Of a stretch of 64,000 bases of DNA, positions 31,850 to 40,223 are shown piece by piece (positions within the stretch are counted from its first letter, which is position 1; each line of letters begins with the position of its first letter). The DNA is from Mixta sp. Marseille-Q2659 (lineage in GTDB: Bacteria; Pseudomonadota; Gammaproteobacteria; Enterobacterales; Enterobacteriaceae): NCBI RefSeq assembly GCF_940807255.1, contig NZ_CALNWY010000002.1, positions 124,001 to 188,000 of the forward strand, in the 5' to 3' direction. Made by a program: the position numbers and the translations under genes. Below the pieces are notes generated by a model that had not been told where the DNA came from, did no database searches, and saw only the letters and a list, made by a program, of their open reading frames with translations.

Positions 31850-32046
31850 GCAAAGAAACAGGCGGTCCGGCATTTCCACTGCCATTAGGTAGTGAGACGG
31901 TTGAGGGACAGGAAGGCATGACGCTGCGTGATTACTTCGCAGCTAAGGCTATGCAAGGAATGCTGGCAAGTGGCGTTCCATCAGGAGAAATCCCCATTTA
32001 TGCATACGAAATCGCAGAAGCAATGATTGCAGCACGCCGACAGTAA
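31846..32046 (+). CDS. Conserved small phage protein
   Basis: 66 residues starting MSKETGGPAFPLPLG at 31846. The pattern GGPAFPLP...EGMTLRDYFAAKAMQGML is widespread in left operons of lambdoid phages. No function known. Confidence 0.6.
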   Translation: MSKETGGPAFPLPLGSETVEGQEGMTLRDYFAAKAMQGMLASGVPSGEIPIYAYEIAEAMIAARRQ

Positions 32047-32065
32047 TCACTGACAGGAGAAGAGG

Positions 32066-32263
32066 ATGGATTGCCCACATTGTAAGAAGCCACTTAGTTA
32101 CCCTGAATATGCATGGAGTAACGCGTATATGTACAAAGAATCATGCACTGTAGCCACTGATTGTTGCGGCAAAGCAATCCTGGTAACCCCCCAGTTTTCG
32201 GTTGGGATTACCAAGTCCGATGCTACCGGCACGGATGACTGGGGAAAGCCAATCGCTGAGTAA
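32066..32263 (+). CDS. Small zinc-ribbon-like phage protein
   Basis: 65 residues with CPHC at the N terminus and C-x5-CC (CTVATDCC) in the middle, probably binding zinc. Preceded by GGAGAAGAGG. Function unknown. Confidence 0.55.
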   Translation: MDCPHCKKPLSYPEYAWSNAYMYKESCTVATDCCGKAILVTPQFSVGITKSDATGTDDWGKPIAE

Positions 32264-32406
32264 CACCGTAAAGCCGCCTACGCAGACGGCTTTGAGGTGC
32301 TACGCACCAACGCTTTAGAGACCTTCAATAACCAGACAGTAAGACACCTTAGCCCTCGCAATGAGGGCTTTCTTTTACACCAATCAACCTATTTCAGGAG
32401 TCCACG

Positions 32407-32541
32407 ATGACACTTTCTATCGCGGGTGGCCCAGTCGTGGGCTTCACCCAGAACGAATCTCTACTCGACCTTATCACCCGCCGTTTACGTACCGGATGGC
32501 GCAACCTCATCGATACGCTGAATCAACCCGGGAGGCCATAA
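32407..32541 (+). CDS. cIII: Lysogenisation protein CIII
   Basis: 44 residues. GGPVVGFTQNESLLDLITRR and RTGWRNLIDTLNQPG line up with lambda CIII, which protects CII from the FtsH protease through this amphipathic helix. Start behind CAGGAGTCC. The gene lies in the PL operon after N as in lambda. It is too short for most ORF calls but strongly supported. Confidence 0.85.
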   Translation: MTLSIAGGPVVGFTQNESLLDLITRRLRTGWRNLIDTLNQPGRP

Positions 32542-32543
32542 CC

Positions 32544-32744
32544 ATGACGATTATCCCCGTAAACGGAACTCTGCTGGTTCAGCAGGGGTGCCGGTTGCTC
32601 AACAAGCTTTACGAAGAAGCTTTTCCCGACAATCAGGAAGGCATGCATGACGCCATTGAATGGGCCTCTCAAATTTGCATCGGCTGGCATGAAAGCCAAA
32701 GTGCCGACTGGACAGCAAAGGTAATAAAAAATGCAGCAGCTTAA
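32544..32744 (+). CDS. Hypothetical left-operon protein
   Basis: 66 residues starting MTIIPVNGTLLVQQGCRLLN, two bases after cIII behind GGGAGG. Helical. Position corresponds to kil of lambda but there is no sequence similarity I can see. Confidence 0.5.
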   Translation: MTIIPVNGTLLVQQGCRLLNKLYEEAFPDNQEGMHDAIEWASQICIGWHESQSADWTAKVIKNAAA

Positions 32745-32895
32745 CGACGATTTCTACTTCATCGAGATGATGAAAGCCATCACAGAGCCTCTGATGCAGG
32801 AGGTGATGACAGATGAGCAGGCAGCGAAGGATGCGATTGCCGATTTCCACACGGAGCGTCAGCAAGAGCGTATCGACTGGTACGCAAACCACTAA
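32731..32895 (+). CDS. Short acidic phage protein
   Basis: 54 residues, MQQLNDDFYFIEMMKAITEP..., strongly helical and acidic. Overlaps the previous gene by 14 bp. Function unknown. Confidence 0.5.
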   Translation: MQQLNDDFYFIEMMKAITEPLMQEVMTDEQAAKDAIADFHTERQQERIDWYANH

Positions 32896-32910
32896 CAGAA
32901 AGGTGTGATC

Positions 32911-33783
32911 ATGAAATTCGAAAAAGCCATGAGAAAGAAAGCCAAGCTACGGCTGGCACTTACCGGGCCGAGCGGTTCAGGGAAAACGTACAGCGCATTG
33001 CTGGTAGCCAAAGGAATCGGCGGGAAGATTGCTGTAATTGATACCGAAAAGGGTAGCGCCTCACTTTACTCTGACGTAGCAGAGTTTGATGTATTAGAGC
33101 TGGATCCCCCCTTCTCGCCTGAGCGCTTTATTGAAGCCATTACAGCAGCTGAGCAGGCAGGGTACGAAACGTTAATCCTCGACAGCATCACTCACGAATG
33201 GAGCGGAGTTGGCGGCTGCCTGGAACTGGTAGACACCATTGCCAAGACAAAATTCCGTGGCAATACATGGTCAGCATGGAGCGAGATTAACCCCCGACAC
33301 CGCCTTTTTCTGGACGCCATTCTTCGCTCGCCAATGCACATCATCGCCACCATGCGCAGCAAAACGGAAACAGCTCAGGTTGAAGAGAATGGCCGCAAGA
33401 AAGTGGCAAAGCTTGGCATGAAGTCAGAGCAGCGCGATGGCGTCGAATACGAATTTACGACCGTGCTGGACATAGGTCATGAAACGCATCATGCAATCGC
33501 CAGCAAGGACCGCACAAAGCTGTTCTCAAACTCTGACCCGCTAATCCTGAATGAAGATACCGGCAAGAAGCTGCTTGGATGGCTGGAGTCAGGTGCCAAT
33601 CCTCAGGAAGAAGCGCTGAAGCAGTTTGTTGCTGATGCTTCAGCAGCAGAAAGCATGGATGCACTGAAACCGCTGTTTGAAGAGGTGTGGCGCACATTAC
33701 GCGGTACCGAATTCCAGGCGAAATCTAAAGAGGTTTACGACGCGCGTAAATCAGAACTCGAACCAGATAACAAGGCGGCATGA
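32911..33783 (+). CDS. RecA-like ATPase, Sak4-type recombination protein
   Basis: 290 residues with Walker A GPSGSGKT near residue 19 and a Walker B-like [12 protein letters not shown]. This AAA_24/Sak4-type protein is a single-strand annealing or Rad51-like recombinase common in phages and often encoded beside SSB, as here. It replaces lambda Bet/Exo. ATG at 32911 chosen over the GTG six bases before. Confidence 0.78.
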   Translation: MKFEKAMRKKAKLRLALTGPSGSGKTYSALLVAKGIGGKIAVIDTEKGSASLYSDVAEFDVLELDPPFSPERFIEAITAAEQAGYETLILDSITHEWSGVGGCLELVDTIAKTKFRGNTWSAWSEINPRHRLFLDAILRSPMHIIATMRSKTETAQVEENGRKKVAKLGMKSEQRDGVEYEFTTVLDIGHETHHAIASKDRTKLFSNSDPLILNEDTGKKLLGWLESGANPQEEALKQFVADASAAESMDALKPLFEEVWRTLRGTEFQAKSKEVYDARKSELEPDNKAA

Positions 33784-34340
33784 TGAGCAGCAAAGGCGTT
33801 AATAAAGTAATTTTGGTAGGCAACCTTGGGAAGGATCCTGAGGTTCGGTATATGCCGAATGGTGGCGCAGTAGCAAACATCACTCTGGCCACTTCCGAAA
33901 GCTGGCGTGACAAGCAGACCGGCGAGACTAAAGAGAAAACGGAATGGCACCGCGTGGTGCTGTTCGGGAAGCTGGCTGAAGTTGCGGGTGAATATCTGCG
34001 GAAAGGCTCGCAAATCTACATCGAAGGCAAGTTGGCAACACGTAAGTGGCAAGACCAGAGCGGACAGGAGCGCTACACCACAGAAATTCACGTGAATGTT
34101 GGCGGAACCATGCAGATGCTCAGCGGCCGGCAGGAAGGGCGAGGACAATCAGGACAACCACAACAGCAACAGCCGTCTCAATCCAACCAAACGAGCGGCA
34201 TGCAGCAGGCACAACAACAACTACAGCGCCAACAGTCTGCGGCTCCTGCTGGTAATGAGCCACCAATGGACTTCGATGATGATATCCCGTTCGCCTACAT
34301 CGGCCTGCAATACCCCTCTCACGCTATCCACAGCATCTAA
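33780..34340 (+). CDS. ssb: Single-stranded DNA-binding protein
   Basis: 186 residues with the OB-fold ([42 protein letters not shown]), a Gln-rich linker and the acidic tip MDFDDDIPF. The tip is not terminal: 15 more residues ([15 protein letters not shown]) follow. It overlaps the Sak4-like gene stop (ATGA). It probably partners that recombinase. Confidence 0.92.
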   Translation: MMSSKGVNKVILVGNLGKDPEVRYMPNGGAVANITLATSESWRDKQTGETKEKTEWHRVVLFGKLAEVAGEYLRKGSQIYIEGKLATRKWQDQSGQERYTTEIHVNVGGTMQMLSGRQEGRGQSGQPQQQQPSQSNQTSGMQQAQQQLQRQQSAAPAGNEPPMDFDDDIPFAYIGLQYPSHAIHSI

Positions 34341-34358
34341 ACAGTAAGGCAGCACACC

Positions 34359-34661
34359 ATGCAATCACCTCGCGAGCAAGGGGCGGCATTGCCACGCCCT
34401 GAACAAGACATGGAGAAACGTAAGCGCGAGGCGGTTGCAGGTGCAATCGCAGCCATGCAGGCGCTACGCAATGGAGAGCAGCACGAACGCATCAGCACCA
34501 TGGTAGACCGCACCACCGAACGTTTGCAGAGGTATCACGCTGAGCAAACAGCCCAGCACCCTCCTCTGCCTCAAATCGTCGTCACGCCGCGTCAGGATGA
34601 TGCGAGGTGGGATTACAGCGACCGCCGGTACGGATTTCTCGGCGCCGCTCGTCAGGAGTGA
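34359..34661 (+). CDS. Hypothetical phage protein
   Basis: 100 residues, mostly helical and charged (EKRKREAVAGAIAAMQALRNG), ending in a conserved-looking WDYSDRRYGFLGAA. Function unknown. Confidence 0.5.
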   Translation: MQSPREQGAALPRPEQDMEKRKREAVAGAIAAMQALRNGEQHERISTMVDRTTERLQRYHAEQTAQHPPLPQIVVTPRQDDARWDYSDRRYGFLGAARQE

Positions 34662-34663
34662 AT

Positions 34664-34882
34664 ATGCGCAAATATCAACGCAGGCTGAAAACGGAAGCTG
34701 GACGGGTTCGCAACGGATGGCTGATTGAGCTTGAGGATGGGCTGGCGGTGCAGGTTACGGACGTGAAGCACCTCGGCAACAGAGTGTCATTCATGACTGG
34801 CGGCACTCCGTGGTCGCTTGAGCATGACGACATCGTTTATCGGGTTATCGATATGGAATTAGTGGAAGGAGTGGGGAAATGA
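34664..34882 (+). CDS. Hypothetical phage protein
   Basis: 72 residues from the ATG at 34664 (MRKYQRRLKTEAGRVRNG), basic start then beta-rich. It follows the previous stop by two bases and overlaps the next start by ATGA. Function unknown. Confidence 0.5.
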   Translation: MRKYQRRLKTEAGRVRNGWLIELEDGLAVQVTDVKHLGNRVSFMTGGTPWSLEHDDIVYRVIDMELVEGVGK

Positions 34883-35553
34883 GCCGAGATACAGTAGAAA
34901 TTGCAAATGAGTTACTGGCGGAAAATGCAAGGTTGAAAGCGCAGCTGGCAGAGCGTGACGCGCAGATAGTCAGACTCACAACTGAGCGCGATGCATTGCG
35001 AGAGGAAAAAATCGGCAAAAACAGCAATACACGAGATGCGGCGGACATCTATTTCCAGTTGGTCGAGGAATGTGAAATTCCGCCCGGCGGCTCACTCGTT
35101 CAGTATGTTGACGGGCTAAAAGAGCAGATAGCAGCGCTGAAGGCTGACTTTATACGCCTTGATAGGCAAATGTCAGTTCTGGAGCAGACAGGGATAACTG
35201 ACCGTGACAGGGCGGATAAGGCAGAAGCGCAGATAGCGGAGCTGGCGAAGCAGGAGCCTATAGGCATAGTTAAACTTGGAGAGTATGACGATTGCGGCAA
35301 TCACCCTGACGCGACTGTAGTGTGTCTGCATGAGTACGCTGATTGGGATAATTTTCAGGACGGTACTGAGCTATTCACCCGCGCCGCGCCGCCAGCGCCG
35401 GTGGACGATTTAGTAATGCAGATTCGTCGATTAGTCCATGCGCTGAAAAAATCCAATCCCGACAGTCCGTTAATAGCGCAAGTTTCGGACTATATGCAGC
35501 GTAGCGGATATTGGCAGGCAAGCGACTGTTTACGGAGCGTGGCAGATGAATAA
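34879..35553 (+). CDS. Ea22-like coiled-coil phage protein
   Basis: 224 residues: coiled coil (ELLAENARLKAQLAERDAQI...), a middle PIGIVKLGEYDDCGNHPD segment and a helical end (PVDDLVMQIRRLVHALKK). Modular Ead/Ea22 proteins of this kind fill the b region between recombination genes and int in many lambdoid phages. Function unknown. Confidence 0.6.
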   Translation: MSRDTVEIANELLAENARLKAQLAERDAQIVRLTTERDALREEKIGKNSNTRDAADIYFQLVEECEIPPGGSLVQYVDGLKEQIAALKADFIRLDRQMSVLEQTGITDRDRADKAEAQIAELAKQEPIGIVKLGEYDDCGNHPDATVVCLHEYADWDNFQDGTELFTRAAPPAPVDDLVMQIRRLVHALKKSNPDSPLIAQVSDYMQRSGYWQASDCLRSVADE

Positions 35554-36082
35554 TCAGGAAAGGCAGGCGCTGATTCGCCAGTTACGCGACAGCATAAGCG
35601 ACCTGACGGCTTACGTTAACATGAAGCCTGAACCTAAAGATGCAGAAGATTATAGGTGGACGATAAAGGTTCAGGAAATCGCCCTGGCGGCATTAACCGA
35701 AAACTGGCAGCAGCGCGCAGGGAATGCTGAAGCAGAATGCGTAAGGCTGAACAGGGAGGCGCAAAATCTTAGCGACCAGTTAGGCGCGTGTGACCGAGAG
35801 CGCAGAGCATTGCGGGCGCAGCTGGCAGAGCTGGAGCAAGAGCAGTCCGAGCATGACCAACAGATTGCTACTCTGCAAGGTAAGTTTGATTTAGCTCTTG
35901 CTGGGCTGCGAAGCAAAACGGCTCGTTGTGAAAAAGTAGAGGCACAGCTTGCAGCGCCGTTGGTTGTGAAAGCGCCAGAGTTTAAGGTACACGCTCAGCA
36001 TCCAACAATGGCCGCTGGTATGCGTGACAATGACTGGAAAGAAGCAATTAAAGCCGCTGGCGGGAGCGTGGCAGATGAATAA
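35546..36082 (+). CDS. Coiled-coil phage protein, MNNQERQALI family
   Basis: 178 residues starting MNNQERQALIRQLRDSISDL, then a long coiled coil (NAEAECVRLNREAQNL...). The N terminus and its ribosome site are repeated almost exactly at 36284. Overlaps neighbours on both sides by eight bases. Ead-like modular protein of unknown function. Confidence 0.55.
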   Translation: MNNQERQALIRQLRDSISDLTAYVNMKPEPKDAEDYRWTIKVQEIALAALTENWQQRAGNAEAECVRLNREAQNLSDQLGACDRERRALRAQLAELEQEQSEHDQQIATLQGKFDLALAGLRSKTARCEKVEAQLAAPLVVKAPEFKVHAQHPTMAAGMRDNDWKEAIKAAGGSVADE

Positions 36083-36275
36083 ATCAGCAATGCGTTTTGT
36101 GGTTCGATCCTGGAAGAAAGAACTGAAAAAACCGGAGTGGCTTATTGGTTCGCGCCGTCGCCGCAATTCTTGTGCGCGTGATTTCGCCGGAGCCAGTCTC
36201 GAAACTGACATCGACATCCGTTGCCAGCAAGATGCCGATGAGCTTGTTGCGGAAGAACTAACCTACTGGGATTGA
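36075..36275 (+). CDS. Small basic phage protein
   Basis: 66 residues from the ATG at 36075 (MNKSAMRFVVRSWKKELKKP), with an Arg-rich middle (GSRRRRNSCARDF). Overlaps the previous stop. Possibly nucleic-acid binding; unknown. Confidence 0.5.
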   Translation: MNKSAMRFVVRSWKKELKKPEWLIGSRRRRNSCARDFAGASLETDIDIRCQQDADELVAEELTYWD

Positions 36276-36283
36276 GGTGGCAG

Positions 36284-36748
36284 ATGAATAATCAGGAACG
36301 GCAGGCGCTGATTGGTTTCATCAATGCGGAAATAGCAAGAATTCAGCGAAAAAAAGAACTGCTGGAAGGTGACCGTATGCGCATCGCCTCACATCGTCTT
36401 TCACTGGCGGCATTAACCGCTGAGCCTGTGAAAGTGCCGGATGAACTCACCATGCGTGAAGCTATTAGGTTGAAGCTTTCCGTTGACTGGGCTGCAGGTT
36501 ACAACACGGCGATTGCACACTGCAAAGAGTTAAGCGAACCCATCGACAACACCGCGCAGCAGTATGAGGCGCTGGCAGGATGGAGGATTGTGCCGGTTGA
36601 GCCCAGCAAAGAGATGCTCAGCCAAATCCATCCGATCGCTGATGGGAATTGCAGCCATTGCGGAAACCGCACAACGCTAGACTGTAAAGAAAACATGCTG
36701 CTTTCGTGGCGTGACATGCTCGAAGCAGCACCGAAACCGGAGGTGTAA
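36284..36748 (+). CDS. Coiled-coil/zinc-motif phage protein, MNNQERQALI family
   Basis: 154 residues starting MNNQERQALIGFINAEIARI, an N terminus shared with the gene at 35546. The C-terminal half carries GNCSHCGNRTTLDC, a possible zinc site, and WRIVPVEPSKEML, a motif frequent in Ead-like proteins. Start at 36284 chosen over an upstream TTG because the repeat begins there. Confidence 0.58.
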   Translation: MNNQERQALIGFINAEIARIQRKKELLEGDRMRIASHRLSLAALTAEPVKVPDELTMREAIRLKLSVDWAAGYNTAIAHCKELSEPIDNTAQQYEALAGWRIVPVEPSKEMLSQIHPIADGNCSHCGNRTTLDCKENMLLSWRDMLEAAPKPEV

Positions 36749-36907
36749 ATGCTGGCAGGCTTCATCCTCCTCATTACCGCTCACTCTCACGCCCTACCCC
36801 TGACCGATAAAATCTATCCCACCAAAGCAGAATGCGAAGCCATCAGAGTCAGGCTGAATGAACGCCGACCGCTGGCTCAGCTTGTGTGTGGTGAGGTAAG
36901 GAGATAA
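36749..36907 (+). CDS. Small exported or membrane phage protein
   Basis: 52 residues, MLAGFILLITAHSHALPLTD..., with a short signal-like hydrophobic N terminus and two cysteines in the C-terminal part. It follows directly on the previous stop. Function unknown. Confidence 0.5.
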   Translation: MLAGFILLITAHSHALPLTDKIYPTKAECEAIRVRLNERRPLAQLVCGEVRR

Positions 36908-36910
36908 CCC

Positions 36911-37099
36911 ATGAAAGAAACCATGGCATTGATCATGGCTGACGGATTTTTCACCGAAAAACCAAACTTTGTTGAGGTGAGCGACATCATTTCTTACCTG
37001 GTGACTCGCGAAAGCTATAGCAGGCCCGAAGATGCGGACGGCTCGCCAGTGAAGCAATACGGAATAACCGTGAAGATTGAGATAGAAGAAATCAAATAG
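36911..37099 (+). CDS. Hypothetical phage protein
   Basis: 62 residues, MKETMALIMADGFFTEKPNF..., followed at once by a terminator. Function unknown. Confidence 0.5.
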   Translation: MKETMALIMADGFFTEKPNFVEVSDIISYLVTRESYSRPEDADGSPVKQYGITVKIEIEEIK

Positions 37100-37117
37100 C
37101 CGCGAAAGCGGTTTTTT
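37098..37117 (+). terminator. Rho-independent terminator in the left operon
   Basis: Stem CCGC-GAAA-GCGG followed by TTTTTT. It could stop PL transcripts not modified by N. Confidence 0.75.
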
Positions 37118-37141
37118 ATTGCCAAATTCCGGAGAAACAAC

Positions 37142-37405
37142 ATGAAAGTTGAAATTGATAACCGTTACATCATCGAAAGCAGCACCCACGATTTCGTGCT
37201 TTATGAGAAGAAAGTGTCGCAGTCAGGAAAAACAAAGGGGCAAATCGTTCTCTCGCGTCTAGGCTTCTTCCCGAAAATGCATCAACTGGTGCGGGAACTC
37301 ATCACTCATGACCTGAAGCAATCCGATATTGACACCATAAAGGCCATGCAGGAGCGAATTGAAAGCGTAGCCATGCAGTGTGAACGAGCTTTTAAAGGAG
37401 AGTAA
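37142..37405 (+). CDS. DUF5405-like phage protein
   Basis: 87 residues, MKVEIDNRYIIESSTHDFVL...; the pattern YEKKVSQSGKTKGQ and FPKMHQLVRELI resembles the DUF5405 family from P2- and lambda-like phages. Function unknown. Confidence 0.58.
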   Translation: MKVEIDNRYIIESSTHDFVLYEKKVSQSGKTKGQIVLSRLGFFPKMHQLVRELITHDLKQSDIDTIKAMQERIESVAMQCERAFKGE

Positions 37406-37407
37406 CT

Positions 37408-37617
37408 ATGCATGCCGATATCCTCGACGAGGCCGCAGAACGCGAGCAGCAGCTGATAGCAGTAGCCTTAGCCAACAGACCGGCGCCCAGCATGGTCTAC
37501 ACCGGTGAATGTCACTACTGCGAAGAGAAGATTAGTAAGGGGCATTTCTGCTCGGGCGAGTGCCGAACTGACCATGAGCGCATGGTGTGGGCTGAGAAAC
37601 AGCGGAGGTTGATGTGA
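37408..37617 (+). CDS. Zinc-finger phage protein, TraR/DksA-like
   Basis: 69 residues: a helical start (DILDEAAEREQQLIAVAL) and a zinc motif C-x2-C...C-x3-C (CHYC, CSGEC). The layout resembles short TraR/DksA-like proteins. It overlaps the next gene by four bases. Confidence 0.58.
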   Translation: MHADILDEAAEREQQLIAVALANRPAPSMVYTGECHYCEEKISKGHFCSGECRTDHERMVWAEKQRRLM

Positions 37618-37961
37618 ACACAGAATGGAACGGACGCGGCCTTCCGCCGGTTGGATGTGAGTGCGAATACACTATGAATGGCGGCGCCACTTGGTGGCGA
37701 TGCGTTATTAAATACATAGTGGGAAAATCAGGTGTTGTAATGGCCTGCGACTGCCCCGGTGGTGAGCAGTATGTTCATTTTGAGCATTATAACAGCGAGA
37801 CAGAGCAATTTAAGTTCCGACTTATCCGCAACGAAGCAGACCGCAAGCGGGATGAGGCATGCAAAGCCATGACTGACAGAATTGATATGGATAATTACCT
37901 CGCAGGAATTATCTATGACGACATCGCCGCTGGGAAAATCCCCCACATCACCCTGAAGTAA
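37614..37961 (+). CDS. Hypothetical phage protein
   Basis: 115 residues starting at GTG (37614), overlapping the previous stop (GTGA). The opening WNGRGLPPVGCECEY and the region RLIRNEADRKRDEACKAM recur in enterobacterial phages. Function unknown. Confidence 0.55.
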   Translation: MNTEWNGRGLPPVGCECEYTMNGGATWWRCVIKYIVGKSGVVMACDCPGGEQYVHFEHYNSETEQFKFRLIRNEADRKRDEACKAMTDRIDMDNYLAGIIYDDIAAGKIPHITLK

Positions 37962-38007
37962 AACCCCCTACCCATTTTCACTATCGCGCTATGCGTGAGG
38001 AGTTGTT

Positions 38008-38484
38008 ATGTCTGAAGTAAGCATATTGGATATGTGCTGTGGCTCACGCATGTTCTGGATGGATAAGCAGGACAGCCGCGCTGTGTTCACGGATAAACGA
38101 GCGGAGCAGCATGTGTTATGTGATGGACGCACACTGCAAATCAGCCCGGACGTTATCGCCGATTTTCGCGCTTTACCGTTCGCTGATAACACATTTGCTC
38201 AGGTCGTATTCGATCCGCCGCATCTGGAACGCGCCGGCGAGAACAGTTGGATGCGTAAGAAATATGGTGCCTTGGATAAATCGACGTGGCCACAAGATAT
38301 CCGGGCAGGATTTGCAGAAGCATTCCGGGTGCTGCGTCCTAATGGCACGCTGATTTTTAAATGGAACGAAACTCAAATCCCAGTTAGCAAGGTAATCGCC
38401 CTAACCGACCAAAAGCCAACTATCTGGCAACGAACAGGCAAAGGCGACAAAACACACTGGATAATCTTCCTGAAATCATGCTAA
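38008..38484 (+). CDS. Phage class I SAM-dependent methyltransferase
   Basis: 158 residues with an SAM-binding start (ILDMCCGSRMFWMD), the catalytic-type motif FDPPHL and a C-terminal LRPNGTLIFKW. The DPPH tetrad resembles the DPPY motif of amino-group DNA methyltransferases, so DNA modification is plausible, but there is no target-recognition domain. Substrate unproven. Confidence 0.7.
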   Translation: MSEVSILDMCCGSRMFWMDKQDSRAVFTDKRAEQHVLCDGRTLQISPDVIADFRALPFADNTFAQVVFDPPHLERAGENSWMRKKYGALDKSTWPQDIRAGFAEAFRVLRPNGTLIFKWNETQIPVSKVIALTDQKPTIWQRTGKGDKTHWIIFLKSC

Positions 38485-38552
38485 CCCCACTCCACCTTCT
38501 CATCACAATCATTGCGATCATCATCGCCAGAGCAATATTCAACTACCTGTAG
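38478..38552 (+). CDS. Tiny membrane peptide
   Basis: 24 residues, MLTPLHLLITIIAIIIARAI..., essentially one hydrophobic helix. Overlaps the methyltransferase stop by seven bases. Translation is plausible but weakly supported. Confidence 0.4.
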   Translation: MLTPLHLLITIIAIIIARAIFNYL

Positions 38553-38561
38553 AGGTCATCT

Positions 38562-38909
38562 ATGCATGACGACGTACCGATGACGCTTTCGGAGGCCGCC
38601 GCATATCTGAAAGTGTCCAGCAGAACAGTAAGCAACCTCATAAAGAAAGGCGACCTAGTTGGCCGCCGTACTGGCGGAGATTCCGGTAAGTACCTCGTTC
38701 TGAAATCCGCCTGTATTGATTATCTTCGCAATCCGACCCAGAATCGCCCGGCGAGCATGGGTGATGGCACAACAGGAGGACCATCATGTCAATCACCCTC
38801 AGAGGCGGTGTATGGCACTGTCATTTCTTTACCCCAAATGGCAAAAGGGTTAGGCGATCGCTTGGGACAGCGGACAAGAAGCAAGCGCAGGAGCTGCATG
38901 ACCGGCTGA
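38562..38909 (+). CDS. Excisionase-like HTH protein
   Basis: 115 residues with an N-terminal helix-turn-helix of the MerR/excisionase type ([23 protein letters not shown] in parts) and a K-Y-L-V wing. It lies directly before int and overlaps it by 124 bp, as xis and int often do. It should bend DNA at the attachment site and direct excision. Confidence 0.72.
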   Translation: MHDDVPMTLSEAAAYLKVSSRTVSNLIKKGDLVGRRTGGDSGKYLVLKSACIDYLRNPTQNRPASMGDGTTGGPSCQSPSEAVYGTVISLPQMAKGLGDRLGQRTRSKRRSCMTG

Positions 38910-39949
38910 AGGCTGAAGCATGGCGCGTCGAAGAGTTGGGCGACTTACCGGCGCGCTCATTTGAAGAAGCCTGCATGCGCTGGCTTGATGAAAAGGAGCA
39001 TAAGCGCAGCCTGGACGATGACAAAGTGAAGATAGAGTTCTTCCTTGGTCACTTTGCCGGGCGCGATATATCAACAATTACCGGCGAGGAAGTGCAGAAG
39101 ATTGTGGGAAGGATGGTAAACCGAAATCATCGCCGGAAATGGGAGATTCAGCGGGATGCGGCCATCAGGGATAACAAGCCCGTTCCGCCATATAAGGACA
39201 AGGCCGTCAGCGCAGGCACAAAGAGCCATTACCTTTCTTTCATGCGGTCGCTTCTTCGGGCGGCAGCAAATGAATGGGGATGGATAAAAACGGCGCCGGT
39301 TATCAAAACCAAGAAGCCTGTCAGCAAGCGCATTCGGTGGCTGACCCGGGAAGAAGCAAACCGACTGATTGAGTGCATGCCGGAAAGCATGAAACCAGTC
39401 GTGACTTTTGCACTGGCTACCGGGCTACGGCGCAGCAACATCCTAGACCTTGAATGGACGCAGGTTGATATGCAAAGAAAGGTCGCATGGATAAACCCCG
39501 AGAACGCCAAAGCGGGCAAGGCTATTGGCGTGGCTCTGAATGATACGGCATGCAGGGTTTTGAAGGAGCAAATCGGGAAACATTCGCGGTGGGTATTCGT
39601 TCATACCAAAGAGGCAACCCGGCCTGACGGAACCAAGACTCCGGCGGTCAGGAAGATGCGGTGTGATGATAACACAGCGTGGCGGATCGGACTCAAGCGG
39701 GCAGGCATTGAGGACTTCCGGTTTCACGACTTGCGACACACCTGGGCAAGCTGGCTCATTCAGTCAGGAGTTCCATTGTCGGCGCTGCAGGAAATGGGTG
39801 GATGGGAAAGCATAGAAATGGTGCGTCGATATGCTCACCTCGCCCCTAACCATTTAACGGAGCATGCGCGCAAAATTGACTCACTTTTAGGTGACAACGA
39901 CACAAATACGACACAAGGAGGAAATCAGGTAGGTTTGCGAATTGCGTAA
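38786..39949 (+). CDS. int: Tyrosine integrase of the argU-type prophage
   Basis: 387 residues, closely resembling IntD of DLP12, which also uses argU. Catalytic residues: Arg in [10 protein letters not shown], His/Arg in [10 protein letters not shown], His/Trp in EMGGWES and Tyr in VRRYAHLAP. The N-terminal arm-binding domain begins [18 protein letters not shown]. It ends 15 bp from the tRNA, so this is the int-side junction. Confidence 0.93.
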   Translation: MSITLRGGVWHCHFFTPNGKRVRRSLGTADKKQAQELHDRLKAEAWRVEELGDLPARSFEEACMRWLDEKEHKRSLDDDKVKIEFFLGHFAGRDISTITGEEVQKIVGRMVNRNHRRKWEIQRDAAIRDNKPVPPYKDKAVSAGTKSHYLSFMRSLLRAAANEWGWIKTAPVIKTKKPVSKRIRWLTREEANRLIECMPESMKPVVTFALATGLRRSNILDLEWTQVDMQRKVAWINPENAKAGKAIGVALNDTACRVLKEQIGKHSRWVFVHTKEATRPDGTKTPAVRKMRCDDNTAWRIGLKRAGIEDFRFHDLRHTWASWLIQSGVPLSALQEMGGWESIEMVRRYAHLAPNHLTEHARKIDSLLGDNDTNTTQGGNQVGLRIA

Positions 39950-39964
39950 CTTATTGATATTTAA

Positions 39965-40041
39965 TGGCACGCCCTACAGGATTCGAACCTGTGACCTACG
40001 GCTTAGAAGGCCGGTGCTCTATCCAGCTGAGCTAAGGGCGC
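39965..40041 (-). tRNA. argU: tRNA-Arg(TCT), prophage attachment site
   Basis: A 77-nt tRNA with anticodon loop CTTCTAA, T loop TTCGAAT and encoded CCA. Its 3' end faces the integrase gene, so the prophage crossover lies in the 3' half and the 3' terminal bases are phage-derived. The first acceptor pair is G-T (5' GCGCCCT, 3' AGGGCGT) instead of the G-C of E. coli argU. The matching attL copy is not found at the left prophage end. Confidence 0.95.
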
Positions 40042-40059
40042 ATCGGTGAGTTGCGTCGA

Positions 40060-40087
40060 ATTATACGGTGCGCAGACAGCGAGTCAA
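40060..40087 (-). promoter_or_regulatory. argU promoter
   Basis: TTGACT (40082-40087), a 16-bp spacer and TATAAT (40060-40065) on the minus strand, 18 bp before the mature 5' end. It lies on the chromosomal side and is unaffected by the prophage. Confidence 0.85.
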
Positions 40088-40223
40088 CGTTTTTACAGCC
40101 GCGCTACGCCCTTCGCCGAAGATGTAACCAGCCAGCGCGATTCAGGGACTGACAGCAGCCTGTGCTTCTGACAAAATATGCGCCATTTCCCCGATTCACT
40201 CAAACAGATGGATTTCTTCACTG

